Origin: Nostoc sp. CHAB 5824
GTDB taxonomy: Bacteria; Cyanobacteriota; Cyanobacteriia; Cyanobacteriales; Nostocaceae
NCBI RefSeq assembly: GCF_020829665.1
Contig: NZ_JAIVFT010000020.1
Span: 95,023 to 159,022, forward strand
Length of the DNA stretch: 64,000 nucleotides
Reading direction: 5' to 3'
Shown here piece by piece: positions 35,944 through 44,001 of the stretch (the first letter of the stretch is position 1; each line of letters opens with the position of its first letter). The notes under the pieces were generated by a model. It ran no database searches. It saw only the letters and a list, made by a program, of their open reading frames with translations, and was not told the DNA's origin. The position numbers and the translations under genes were made by a program.

Positions 35944-36513
35944 TCAATCTATGAGCGCAGTTAAGCGTACTTCCGTATCACTGTCTTTGAGTGCTGCAAT
36001 GACAACGGGGATGACTGCTTTCACTTCAGGGGTAGATTTATTTAAGTCTTTGCCAGCAATGCTAATCAAAGCTGAGACAGCACAAACGCGAACTTCCGCA
36101 TCTGGATCGTTTTTTGAGGCGGTAATTAAGTTTGGAATTACCTGACTAGCTACTTTTTTATCAATGCTTCCCAACAGGTGAGCAGCATCGGCACGCAGTT
36201 TTGTATCCCGGTTTCGTAACGCTTTAACTAAATCAGAAACAGCTTGTGAACCAATTCTTTGCCTTGCTCTAGCTGTTCTTTCAGAGCCACAATAGTTTCG
36301 GTTTGGTTCTTGGTAGCTTGAGACATGCAGTGTGCGCTCCATCTCTTGCCCCCAGGCGTTGCCCATCGGCAACAAAGATAACCAAAGGCATAAAAATGAA
36401 ATTTCTAATGCCACTTGAAATTTAACTAAAAAGCTAACTCGGATAGATGCAAATGCTTGACCTGTTTGAGTTACTTGCTTTTTCGAGCAGGTAGTGTTTT
36501 TTGAAACCACCAC
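35944..36513 (-). CDS. Exported HEAT-repeat protein, 5' part of a split gene
   Basis: 189 residues. A long N-terminal region with a hydrophobic segment (about residues 28-52, ending LLPMGNAWG) looks like a signal peptide, possibly starting further inside. HEAT-like repeats follow (AVSDLVKALRNRDTKLRAD, VIPNLITASKNDPDAEVRV, AVIPVVIAALKDSDTEVRL). It ends in the middle of a repeat (RLTALID then TGA at 35944-35946), and the next repeats continue in frame in the ORF downstream, which points to a nonsense mutation. Confidence 0.7.
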   Translation of the reverse strand: MVVSKNTTCSKKQVTQTGQAFASIRVSFLVKFQVALEISFLCLWLSLLPMGNAWGQEMERTLHVSSYQEPNRNYCGSERTARARQRIGSQAVSDLVKALRNRDTKLRADAAHLLGSIDKKVASQVIPNLITASKNDPDAEVRVCAVSALISIAGKDLNKSTPEVKAVIPVVIAALKDSDTEVRLTALID

Positions 36514-36816
36514 GCTTCTCCATGAAAGTATAGTTTTTTATGTGATGATTATCATAAATTTCCTATCCTTGTCAAGCTACTAACCTGCAACTTACAGCAG
36601 AGTGGACTAGCTTGGATGCAATATTCCTACCAAGCTATGCCAACTTATGAATATTTATTACTTATTACAGATGCACAAAAATAAAGTGCTTCTTGATTAA
36701 ATTATGTGATTATTTTGCCGAAACCCAAAATAACAGCAAGTTAGCACAAAAATATAAAAAGATTTATCATAGGCGAAAATGATTATCCAGAAGGTGAGAC
36801 AAGAGGAATTTAGAGT
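36514..36816. other. Divergent promoter region, HEAT and CobW genes
   Basis: About 300 A/T-rich bases. Contains TGATGATTATCA at about 36543 and AATGATTATC at about 36778, loosely like metal-regulator half-sites, but neither matches a full Zur palindrome. Confidence 0.4.
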
Positions 36817-37788
36817 ATGGTGGCTGACGTAATCAACAATTCAGTTCCCGTTACTGTTCTGACTGGCTATTTGGGAGCAGGTAAAACGACTCTACTAAAT
36901 CACATCCTCACCTACGAACACGGCAAAAAAGTTGCTGTGATTGTCAATGAATTTGGGGAAGTGGGTATTGATAATCAATTGATTATCGATGCAGATGAAG
37001 AAATATTTGAAATGAACAATGGCTGTATCTGTTGTACAGTACGCGGCGATTTAATTCGCATCATTGGCAATTTGATGAAGCGACGCGATAAATTTGACCA
37101 TTTAGTAATTGAAACGACTGGATTAGCCGATCCTGCACCAGTGATTCAGACATTTTTTGTTGATGAAGATTTGCAAAGCCAACTGTCTCTAGATGCGGTG
37201 GTGACAGTTGTAGATGCCAAGCACATCTCGCAGCATTGGGATGCAGACGAAGCACAAGAACAGATTGCCTTTGCCGATGTAATTTTACTTAATAAAACAG
37301 ATTTGGTAGCACCAGAAGAGTTGGATGAATTAGAAAAACGGATTCGGGCGATGAATGCGATCGCAAAAATCTACCGTACCCAAAATTCTGAACTAGGAAT
37401 GGATGCTTTATTAGGTGTAAAAGCCTTTGATTTAGATCGTGCATTAGAAATTGATCCAGATTTTTTAGGCGAAGATGCCCACGTACACGATGAAACTGTC
37501 TTTTCTGTAGCTTTAGTAGAAGCAGGTGCAGTTGATGGAGAAAAATTAAACGCTTGGCTTTCGGAGTTACTGCGTACTCAAGGGCCAGATATCTTTCGCA
37601 TGAAAGGCATTTTAAATATTGCTGGAGAAGATAATCGATTTGTATTCCAAGGAGTACACATGATATTTGATGGCAAACCCGATCGCCCCTGGAAACCAAG
37701 TGAAACTCCTAAAAATGAACTAGTCTTCATCGGTCGTAACCTTGACGCAGCGCAACTCAAGCAAGATTTTCTCACTTGTCTAGCTTAA
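36817..37788 (+). CDS. CobW/COG0523 family GTPase (putative metallochaperone)
   Basis: 323 residues. Walker A GYLGAGKTTLLNHIL (about residues 18-32), the metal-binding CxCC motif in NNGCICCTVRGDL (about residues 67-79), the VIETTGLADPAPV switch region, the guanine motif NKTD, and the CobW C-terminal domain (FRMKGILNIAGEDNRFVFQGVHMIFDG). COG0523 GTPases deliver metals, often zinc, or serve cobalamin synthesis; no cob genes are near, so a zinc role is more likely. Likely same transcript as the WD40 gene 72 bases downstream. Confidence 0.92.
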   Translation: MVADVINNSVPVTVLTGYLGAGKTTLLNHILTYEHGKKVAVIVNEFGEVGIDNQLIIDADEEIFEMNNGCICCTVRGDLIRIIGNLMKRRDKFDHLVIETTGLADPAPVIQTFFVDEDLQSQLSLDAVVTVVDAKHISQHWDADEAQEQIAFADVILLNKTDLVAPEELDELEKRIRAMNAIAKIYRTQNSELGMDALLGVKAFDLDRALEIDPDFLGEDAHVHDETVFSVALVEAGAVDGEKLNAWLSELLRTQGPDIFRMKGILNIAGEDNRFVFQGVHMIFDGKPDRPWKPSETPKNELVFIGRNLDAAQLKQDFLTCLA

Positions 37789-37789
37789 A

Positions 37790-37853
37790 TAGGGAGTGGG
37801 GAGTAGGGAATTTACCATTCCCCATTCCCCATTCCCCATTCCCCACTCCCCTT
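37790..37853. repeat. GGGGAGT/CCCCATT heptamer inverted cluster
   Basis: GGGAGTGGGGAGTAGGGAAT followed after five bases by four tandem CCCCATT copies and CCCCACTCCCC. Together they form a long G/C-rich hairpin between the CobW and WD40 genes. Confidence 0.8.
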
Positions 37854-37860
37854 TACAAAT

Positions 37861-38922
37861 ATGAACTCCACAATCAGCAAATCTAAGGAATTTGAACAAC
37901 ACTATTCGGGGACACTTTCAGATTATGTAACTGCGATCGCTTGGTCACCACAAGGTCAAACTTTAGCAGCAACTTCCGCCGCCGGTGAAGTAGTTTTGTG
38001 GAATGATGGTGAACTCACTACCTTACAAACTGGTAACGGTAAATCAGTAGACTGTCTCGCCTTTTCACCCGATGGGAAATTTTTAGCCGTTGGCGGACAA
38101 GATGGACAGGTGAAAATTTGGCGCGAAACTGAATTAATCGCCACGTTGGAAAATGCCCCCGCATGGGTTGACAAGCTAGCTTGGAATTACACCAGTAACC
38201 AACTGGCTTTTAGTTTGGGGCGTTACGTCCAAGTTTGGGATGCAGATACTCGTGAAATTGTCGTGACGCTGAATTTCGACAACTCTTCAGTATTGGGTAT
38301 AGATTGGCGCATTGACGGACAGTACTTAGCCATTAGTGGTTATAAAGGAGTCAAGATTTGGCATAGTCAAAACTGGGATGAAGAACCATACAGCTTAGAT
38401 ATGACTACTGTCAGTTTAGCGATGGCTTGGTCGCCCAATGGTAAATTCCTCGCTTCTGGCAACATGGATCGTAGTGTCACCGTTTTGGAATGGAACAACC
38501 CCGATCCTTGGGTAATGCGTGGCTTTCCTGGTAAAATTCGCCAATTGGCATGGTCAGAAGCTACCACGAAACTGGGTGCGCCAATACTGGCATCTTCTAG
38601 CGTTGAAGGTATTGTGGTGTGGGAAAAACTAGAGGATGATTCTTTAGGTTGGGAAGCGCGAGTATTAACAAATCATGTGGGTGTTATCAATGCGATCGCC
38701 TTTGCACCTAAAAGCTTCTTTCTCGCTTCCGCTGCTGCTGACGGCTGGTTATGTTTGTGGAATAAAGCCAAGGAAGTAACCCAAATTATCACAGGTGTCT
38801 CAGGGGGCTTTTCTAGTTTAGCTTGGCATCCCCAAGGCAAGCTACTGGCCGCAGGTGGTGAGCAGGGCGAATTATTTGTATGGTCAAAGGTTCTACGGGG
38901 TCAAGGATTCGGGCGTAGTTAA
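37861..38922 (+). CDS. WD40-repeat protein
   Basis: 353 residues, nearly all WD40 repeats forming a probable seven-bladed propeller: AIAWSPQGQTLAATSAAGEVVLW, CLAFSPDGKFLAVGGQDGQVKIW, LAMAWSPNGKFLASGNMDRSV, AIAFAPKSFFLASAAADGWLCLW, LAWHPQGKLLAAGGEQGELFVW. No signal peptide and no fused kinase or NACHT domain. A protein-interaction platform; its position after the CobW GTPase suggests a functional link, which I infer only from adjacency. Confidence 0.88.
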   Translation: MNSTISKSKEFEQHYSGTLSDYVTAIAWSPQGQTLAATSAAGEVVLWNDGELTTLQTGNGKSVDCLAFSPDGKFLAVGGQDGQVKIWRETELIATLENAPAWVDKLAWNYTSNQLAFSLGRYVQVWDADTREIVVTLNFDNSSVLGIDWRIDGQYLAISGYKGVKIWHSQNWDEEPYSLDMTTVSLAMAWSPNGKFLASGNMDRSVTVLEWNNPDPWVMRGFPGKIRQLAWSEATTKLGAPILASSSVEGIVVWEKLEDDSLGWEARVLTNHVGVINAIAFAPKSFFLASAAADGWLCLWNKAKEVTQIITGVSGGFSSLAWHPQGKLLAAGGEQGELFVWSKVLRGQGFGRS

Positions 38923-39001
38923 GTCAATACACAGTAATTAAAGTTGAACCTCGGCAATTTATTGGCTATGCTGTATCAGCAAAGGTATCTTTGTGTAAAT
39001 T

Positions 39002-39274
39002 ATGAACATTATGAAACTGATTTTACTCGCTTGTCCCGCATTTCTGGTATCCATGCTACTGGTAGTTAATCCAGCACACGCATCTAGCCTGAAATCTGCT
39101 TATGTTACCCAAATTATGACGGTAGTATCTACACAACAAATTCCTGATCTGGCAACACCACACTTGATTCAAACATCTAATCCGATTATTGATCAACTTG
39201 GTTGCAATTGTGCCAACTGTATTCAGTCTAAATTCCAGTCGCTACAAGGCAAACTGCCATCGGTCGATTTTTAA
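39002..39274 (+). CDS. Small exported protein with C-terminal CxCxxC motif
   Basis: 90 residues. Signal peptide residues 1-27 (LILLACPAFLVSMLLVVNPAHA). The mature part is short and carries GCNCANC near residues 72-78, a possible metal or redox site. No family recognised. It follows the WD40 gene by 79 bases and is followed by an intrinsic terminator, so it may be the last gene of the CobW-WD40 unit. Confidence 0.65.
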   Translation: MNIMKLILLACPAFLVSMLLVVNPAHASSLKSAYVTQIMTVVSTQQIPDLATPHLIQTSNPIIDQLGCNCANCIQSKFQSLQGKLPSVDF

Positions 39275-39299
39275 TAAATTTAGGAGTTATGAATATTGT

Positions 39300-39324
39300 A
39301 AGGGCACAGCAATGCTGGGCCCTT
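39300..39324 (+). terminator. Intrinsic terminator after the CxCxxC gene
   Basis: AAGGGC-A-CAG stem with CTG-G-GCCCTT around CAATG, followed by ATTAATTTT. Ends the CobW-WD40-small protein region. Confidence 0.7.
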
Positions 39325-39613
39325 ATTAATTTTATGAGCTTTTTGTACGTGGCGATCGCCCACGGCACGCACTTGTTGCGGCATGATTATTTATGATATT
39401 CGCTAAAGGTCACGCCTGAAAAACGAAGTAGGAAAGTTATTAGGTGAATTCTTAGATACGGAGAAAGCTGCTGGTAAGTCAGTAAGTTGGTGCGATTGGC
39501 ATCTGCACCCAAGCTGTTAAGCTCTTGTTAAAAGAGCTAGTCCGGGGATTAGAAAACTTGCTAGAGTGAACAGAGTTAGCCTTAATGTCTAATCCCCAAA
39601 ACCTATACATCTC
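39325..39613. other. ndhB upstream region with an inverted repeat
   Basis: GGGGATTAG at 39544-39552 and its exact complement CTAATCCCC at 39589-39597 flank 36 bases just before ndhB, leaving 16 bases to the start codon. It could fold in the mRNA leader. No gene in this stretch. Confidence 0.5.
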
Positions 39614-41215
39614 ATGGATTTTGCTAATATTGCATCCCAGCTAAACGCTGGAACGATTTTGCCAGAGGGGATTGTTATTCTCACCCTCTTGGGGGTTTTG
39701 ATAGTTGATTTGATTTTGGGGCGTACATCTGGACGCTGGATTGGATATCTAGCGATCGCAGGTTTATTTGCTTCGATTGTCGCCCTATATTTTCAATGGG
39801 ACGCTCCTAATCCCATCGGTTTTACCGGTAGCTTTAACAGTGATGACCTGAGTATCGTCTTTCGCGGCATTATTGCCTTGTCTGCGATCGCCACTATACT
39901 GATGTCAATTCGCTACGTTGACCAGAGCGGCACCGCTTTAGCAGAATTCATCGCTATTTTGCTGAGTGCTACTTTGGGAGGGATGTTTTTATCCGGGGCT
40001 AGTGAGTTGGTGATGATTTTCATCTCCCTAGAAACCCTGAGTATCTCCTCTTATCTGTTAACAGGTTATACCAAGCGTGACCCCCGCTCTAATGAAGCGG
40101 CGCTGAAATACTTGTTAATTGGAGCTTCCAGCACGGCAGTATTTTTGTACGGTGTATCACTGCTGTATGGACTATCTGGAGGGCAAACTGAACTAAGTGC
40201 GATCGCAAATGGCATTGCCACAGCTAAAGTCGGGCAATCTTTAGGTTTAGTGATTGCCTTGGTTTTTGCGATCGCAGGTATTGGCTTCAAAATCTCCGCA
40301 GCACCCTTCCACCAGTGGACACCAGATGTTTACGAAGGCGCTCCCACCCCAGTCATCGCCTTTTTATCTGTCGGTTCCAAAGCAGCTGGGTTTGCCCTAG
40401 CCATCCGCTTGCTAACAACAGCCTTCCCCCTTGTTGCTGAGGAGTGGAGGTTTGTCTTCACTGCTCTGGCTGTTCTGAGTATGATCTTGGGTAACGTAGT
40501 CGCCCTAGCCCAAACCAGTATGAAACGGATGTTAGCTTATTCATCCATTGCCCAAGCTGGGTTTGTGATGATTGGCTTGATTGCTGGTACACAGGCGGGT
40601 TATGCCAGTATGATATTCTACCTACTGGTTTACCTGTTCATGAACCTGTGCGGCTTTACCTGCATCATCCTGTTCTCACTGCGGACGGGAACCGACCAGA
40701 TTGCTGAGTACTCTGGTTTATATCAGAAAGACCCACTCTTAACACTGGGGTTGAGTATCTCCCTGCTTTCCTTGGGTGGTATTCCACCATTGGCCGGATT
40801 TTTCGGCAAGATTTACTTATTCTGGGCTGGTTGGCAAGCAGGTCTTTATTGGTTAGTCTTGCTGGGCTTAGTTACCACCGTCGTCTCTATTTACTACTAC
40901 ATTCGTGTAGTCAAAATGATGGTAGTCAAAGAACCCCATGAAATGTCCGACTCGGTGAAGAATTATCCACAAGTGCGTTGGGATTTGCCTGGGTTAAGAC
41001 CTTTGCAGGTCGGGTTGGTGGTAACATTAATTGCCACTTCCATAGCTGGGATTTTGTCAAATCCACTGTTTACATTGGCGAACAATTCCATCTCCAATAC
41101 CCCAATTTTGCAAGCAACAATCAACACTAATGTAAAGGCAGAAAATCCACTGTTACCAAAGTTAGATTCGGTTAGTCAGTCTCAACCCTCAGTTGATTCT
41201 ACCGCTAAGATTTAA
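39614..41215 (+). CDS. ndhB: NAD(P)H-quinone oxidoreductase subunit 2 (NdhB)
   Basis: 533 residues, about 14 membrane helices, proton-pumping antiporter-like subunit of the thylakoid NDH-1 complex used in respiration, cyclic electron flow and CO2 uptake. Hallmarks: FISLETLSISSYLLTGYTKRDPRSNEAALKYLLIGA (split here: LETLSISSYLLTGY and NEAALKYLLIGA), FHQWTPDVYEGAPTPV and MKRMLAYSSIAQAG. The C-terminal tail after residue 500 is polar and variable. Single gene in cyanobacteria, as here. Confidence 0.97.
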   Translation: MDFANIASQLNAGTILPEGIVILTLLGVLIVDLILGRTSGRWIGYLAIAGLFASIVALYFQWDAPNPIGFTGSFNSDDLSIVFRGIIALSAIATILMSIRYVDQSGTALAEFIAILLSATLGGMFLSGASELVMIFISLETLSISSYLLTGYTKRDPRSNEAALKYLLIGASSTAVFLYGVSLLYGLSGGQTELSAIANGIATAKVGQSLGLVIALVFAIAGIGFKISAAPFHQWTPDVYEGAPTPVIAFLSVGSKAAGFALAIRLLTTAFPLVAEEWRFVFTALAVLSMILGNVVALAQTSMKRMLAYSSIAQAGFVMIGLIAGTQAGYASMIFYLLVYLFMNLCGFTCIILFSLRTGTDQIAEYSGLYQKDPLLTLGLSISLLSLGGIPPLAGFFGKIYLFWAGWQAGLYWLVLLGLVTTVVSIYYYIRVVKMMVVKEPHEMSDSVKNYPQVRWDLPGLRPLQVGLVVTLIATSIAGILSNPLFTLANNSISNTPILQATINTNVKAENPLLPKLDSVSQSQPSVDSTAKI

Positions 41216-41245
41216 CCGAGTCTCGACCAAACTTTTTACTTAAAG

Positions 41246-41279
41246 AAACGCCTGTTTGCTCATTAGCAGACAGGTGTTT
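41246..41279 (+). terminator. Hairpin after ndhB
   Basis: AAACGCCTGTTTGCT and AGCAGACAGGTGTTT pair over 15 bases with two G-U pairs, loop CATT. No strong U tract follows, but position 30 bases after the stop fits a terminator. Confidence 0.6.
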
Positions 41280-41431
41280 GTCATATCTTTTAACTTAACG
41301 TGAGTCTCTGTTGGAGAGTCATGTAGGTTTAGGAGAACGAAGTGAAACCCAACAAAAACTCATTAAAATCAAAAGGTTCACTGGGGAGCCATATACGGGA
41401 GCATCTAGACTCTTAACCATAACTTTATCCT

Positions 41432-43504
41432 TTAAACATTACGTTCAACTACGATAATTTCAGTATATTCATACTCGTTCGGACTTTGTTTCACCAAAGG
41501 ATATCTTTCCCCACCCAACTCAATATAATCTTGTTCACAATCCGGCTTAGAAGAATAATACGTAAGTACATATTCTCTCCCAATTCTGTCTGTCATCTCT
41601 GCTTCAACTTCACCCCGCCACTGAGTCTTAGTAACTAAAACTATCAACTGATTCGCTAATTGGGGAATTGTCTTCGCAATGTGTCGCCGCGAATTCTCAT
41701 CCAAACTACCGAAGGGTGAATCCATGACAATTGGGAAAGTGCTACTATCAGGAATCATCATCATTTTTCGTTTCTCACTCCATTCCCGCACTTTGTTAAT
41801 GATGCTGGCAATAAAGGATAAACTGAGAATTTGATTCTCGCCCGTGGATGCTGCAACTGGTGCTTCTATACCTGTGGTATTTTCTACTAATGTTAGTTCA
41901 TATTTTTCACTAATTTTAGGGATGTATGGAGTAACAGAAATTTCTGTGAATATCTCTTGTACTCGCTTTTCTAGTTGCAGGCGAAATTGTTGTTCTTGAC
42001 GATTTCTAACTTCCGTTAGCCGTTCGATTGCATCTTGAGTGGCGTTAATTCGTCGCTGTGCTAAAGTTTGTTTGTCTTCATTCAGCTTTTGTTTAGCGAT
42101 TTGTTTGTTTAAACCTTCAATTTCACTTGTGAGTTGAGCAATTTGCTGCTGATTTGCACCTTGTTCGCGATTTAATTCATCAATTTTACTTTCAATTTCA
42201 TCTAACCGTTTTTGCAAACTGCTAATTTCTTCATTAGCATCTTTTCGCAACCGTTCTTGAATATTGTCTAAATCGCCTTCAATTTGGGATATGCTTTGCC
42301 TTAACTGGTTAATCCTAGTTTGTTCTCTATCAACCTCTTCCCAAAAGCCTATTGCTTGCTTATCAATTTCATCTACTTGTGCGCTCATCCGAATTGCAGT
42401 TTCTTCCACCGCAGAAGAACCTGCTTTATTTAACCAGGTACTTACGTGAGTATGAGAATGATTACCCTCGTGTAATTCTGCACCACAAATACAACGTTGA
42501 GAATTGAGTAAATCATTCACAAATTCCCGCGAAATTCCAGAGGTTAATTCGCCGCGCTGTTTTAAATCATTGATAATTGCTCGGAACTGGGATGTAGTTT
42601 CTGACAGTAAAACGGTATAACCCCGCGCAGAAATAACTTTTTTTAGTGCTTCTTTAGTTTTTTTATATTCTTCTTGATTCGCTGCTTTCTGCGATTCTAA
42701 ATCCTGCCATCTTTCTTGCAATTCCTTAGCGGCACTCAGTTCTCGTAAACGGTTGCTTGTCTCTTTTTTAAAAGTTTGTTGATATTCTAACTCTTCTTTA
42801 ATTTCTGTTTGCCGTTTGATAATGCGTTCTCGCTCTCGTTCTATCTTTTCTTGCTGCCGTAACAGTTGCTTAATTTGCGAATCACCAATAGCTTTTAACT
42901 CATTTTCTAGAGCTTTTTTAGCATCTCCCAAATGTCTTATGGAACGGTTGATTACCTCCACACCCAAGAAAATTTTTGTAGCTTCGGCAATTTCGGCTTT
43001 TTTATCAGAGCGGACTATTTCTTCAATTCTTTCGCCGTCAAAGAAAAAATATTGATGTAAAGTAGCGGGTAAAATTTGATTAATTATATCGTCTGGTTGC
43101 TGATTTGGTATATTCCATTTCCCATCATCTGCACCAACCCACATGGTTAATTGAGTTTTACCAGCATCAAAATCACCTTCGTTTTTATAACCTCGACAGG
43201 CGCGTTTAACTCGATAGCGTTTACCTTCATGTTCCCAGCCAATTTCCACCCAACATTCTACAGCTTGACCTTTTTGAGTTTCTGCGATCGCACGCTTATT
43301 TACTAACTGTTCTATCGATGCAAATGCTGCACTAAATTTTTCATATAATACCCAAGTAAAGGCATTTAGCAAACTAGTTTTTCCAGAGCCATTATTACCA
43401 TGAATAATCGTTGTGTTGCGAATATCTCCACCAGCCAATATCATTTCTGGTGTCGTACCATAAAAGGAGCGAAAGTTGCATAACTTGATTGAAGTCAGCT
43501 TCAT
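41432..43504 (-). CDS. Rad50/DndD-like SMC ATPase
   Basis: 690 residues of the SMC/Rad50 ABC-ATPase type. Walker A HGNNGSGKTSLL (residues 35-46); YFFFDGERIEEIV (152-164), a block shared with DndD-type proteins; two coiled-coil arms (about 195-290 and 375-515); a central CICG (338-341) that may be half a zinc hook; ABC signature STGENQ (553-558); Walker B PIVMDSPFGSLDE (591-603). DndD belongs to DNA phosphorothioation systems, but dndC and dndE are not next to it, and the N-terminus differs from the DndD I remember, so 'DndD-like' is a resemblance only. Its ATG overlaps the stop of a 57-residue gene. A role in DNA defence or repair is inferred. Confidence 0.82.
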   Translation of the reverse strand: MKLTSIKLCNFRSFYGTTPEMILAGGDIRNTTIIHGNNGSGKTSLLNAFTWVLYEKFSAAFASIEQLVNKRAIAETQKGQAVECWVEIGWEHEGKRYRVKRACRGYKNEGDFDAGKTQLTMWVGADDGKWNIPNQQPDDIINQILPATLHQYFFFDGERIEEIVRSDKKAEIAEATKIFLGVEVINRSIRHLGDAKKALENELKAIGDSQIKQLLRQQEKIERERERIIKRQTEIKEELEYQQTFKKETSNRLRELSAAKELQERWQDLESQKAANQEEYKKTKEALKKVISARGYTVLLSETTSQFRAIINDLKQRGELTSGISREFVNDLLNSQRCICGAELHEGNHSHTHVSTWLNKAGSSAVEETAIRMSAQVDEIDKQAIGFWEEVDREQTRINQLRQSISQIEGDLDNIQERLRKDANEEISSLQKRLDEIESKIDELNREQGANQQQIAQLTSEIEGLNKQIAKQKLNEDKQTLAQRRINATQDAIERLTEVRNRQEQQFRLQLEKRVQEIFTEISVTPYIPKISEKYELTLVENTTGIEAPVAASTGENQILSLSFIASIINKVREWSEKRKMMMIPDSSTFPIVMDSPFGSLDENSRRHIAKTIPQLANQLIVLVTKTQWRGEVEAEMTDRIGREYVLTYYSSKPDCEQDYIELGGERYPLVKQSPNEYEYTEIIVVERNV

Positions 43505-43674
43505 CGAACCTCTTCCTTAATAATGTCCAAAATATTATCATTTATATGGCTGTTAATCTTCTTATCTAGCCTGCCTTTTTCCAGCTTCCATACCCGCTCA
43601 ATAATTTGCCGTACTTCCGGTGGAGCGCTGGTTATTGGCTCCTGCACATCATCAATATTCGCCTCTTGTGACAT
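43501..43674 (-). CDS. 57-residue partner protein of the SMC-like ATPase
   Basis: Short gene: MSQEANIDDVQEPITSAPPE, then a charged helical stretch VRQIIERVWKLEKGRLDKKI ending IIKEEVR. Its TGA overlaps the ATG of the ATPase gene (ATGA), strong evidence for translational coupling and for the gene being real despite its size. No family recognised. The helical, charged composition suits a small accessory subunit. Its upstream neighbour is the helicase 327 bases away across an inverted repeat. Confidence 0.72.
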   Translation of the reverse strand: MSQEANIDDVQEPITSAPPEVRQIIERVWKLEKGRLDKKINSHINDNILDIIKEEVR

Positions 43675-44001
43675 CTTAGGTTTGGTAATATAGTTTTTCT
43701 ATATTTTAATCTCTAGTGCTGCATTTACCTCCGTAAAGCCACTGTTAGCGTTATCTTTAAATTTGCAAAGATAGTTTTTGCAAATTTATAATTTTCGTTG
43801 AAAAAGACTTTATTATTTAATCGTTTTCTGTTATTATTAACATTAACAAATTTAGATCATAATGGAATGTAAGTAAAATTTTTAAGGCAGTTTACATCCC
43901 ATTATGATCAAACTCATAATTATATTATTTCATACTTAATGCTTCTTTTTTCAAAAGCCGAAAAATTTTACAAAAGCATACAACTATTTTTTAATTCATC
44001 A
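43675..44001. other. A/T-rich spacer between helicase and the small gene
   Basis: About 330 bases without a gene, holding the 18-bp inverted repeat described separately. It presumably contains a promoter for the small protein-ATPase pair. Confidence 0.5.
43855..43909. repeat. Imperfect 18-bp inverted repeat
   Basis: GATCATAATGG-A-ATGTAA pairs with TTACAT-C-CCATTATGATC around a 19-base loop; one mismatch. Could be a terminator for the helicase gene, a regulator site or a small palindromic element. Confidence 0.7.

Noticed and set aside
36543..36560. TGATGATTATCA as a Zur box for the CobW GTPase
   Set aside because: The right half fits, but the left half and the spacer do not match TGATAATNATTATCA, and it lies about 270 bases from the gene.
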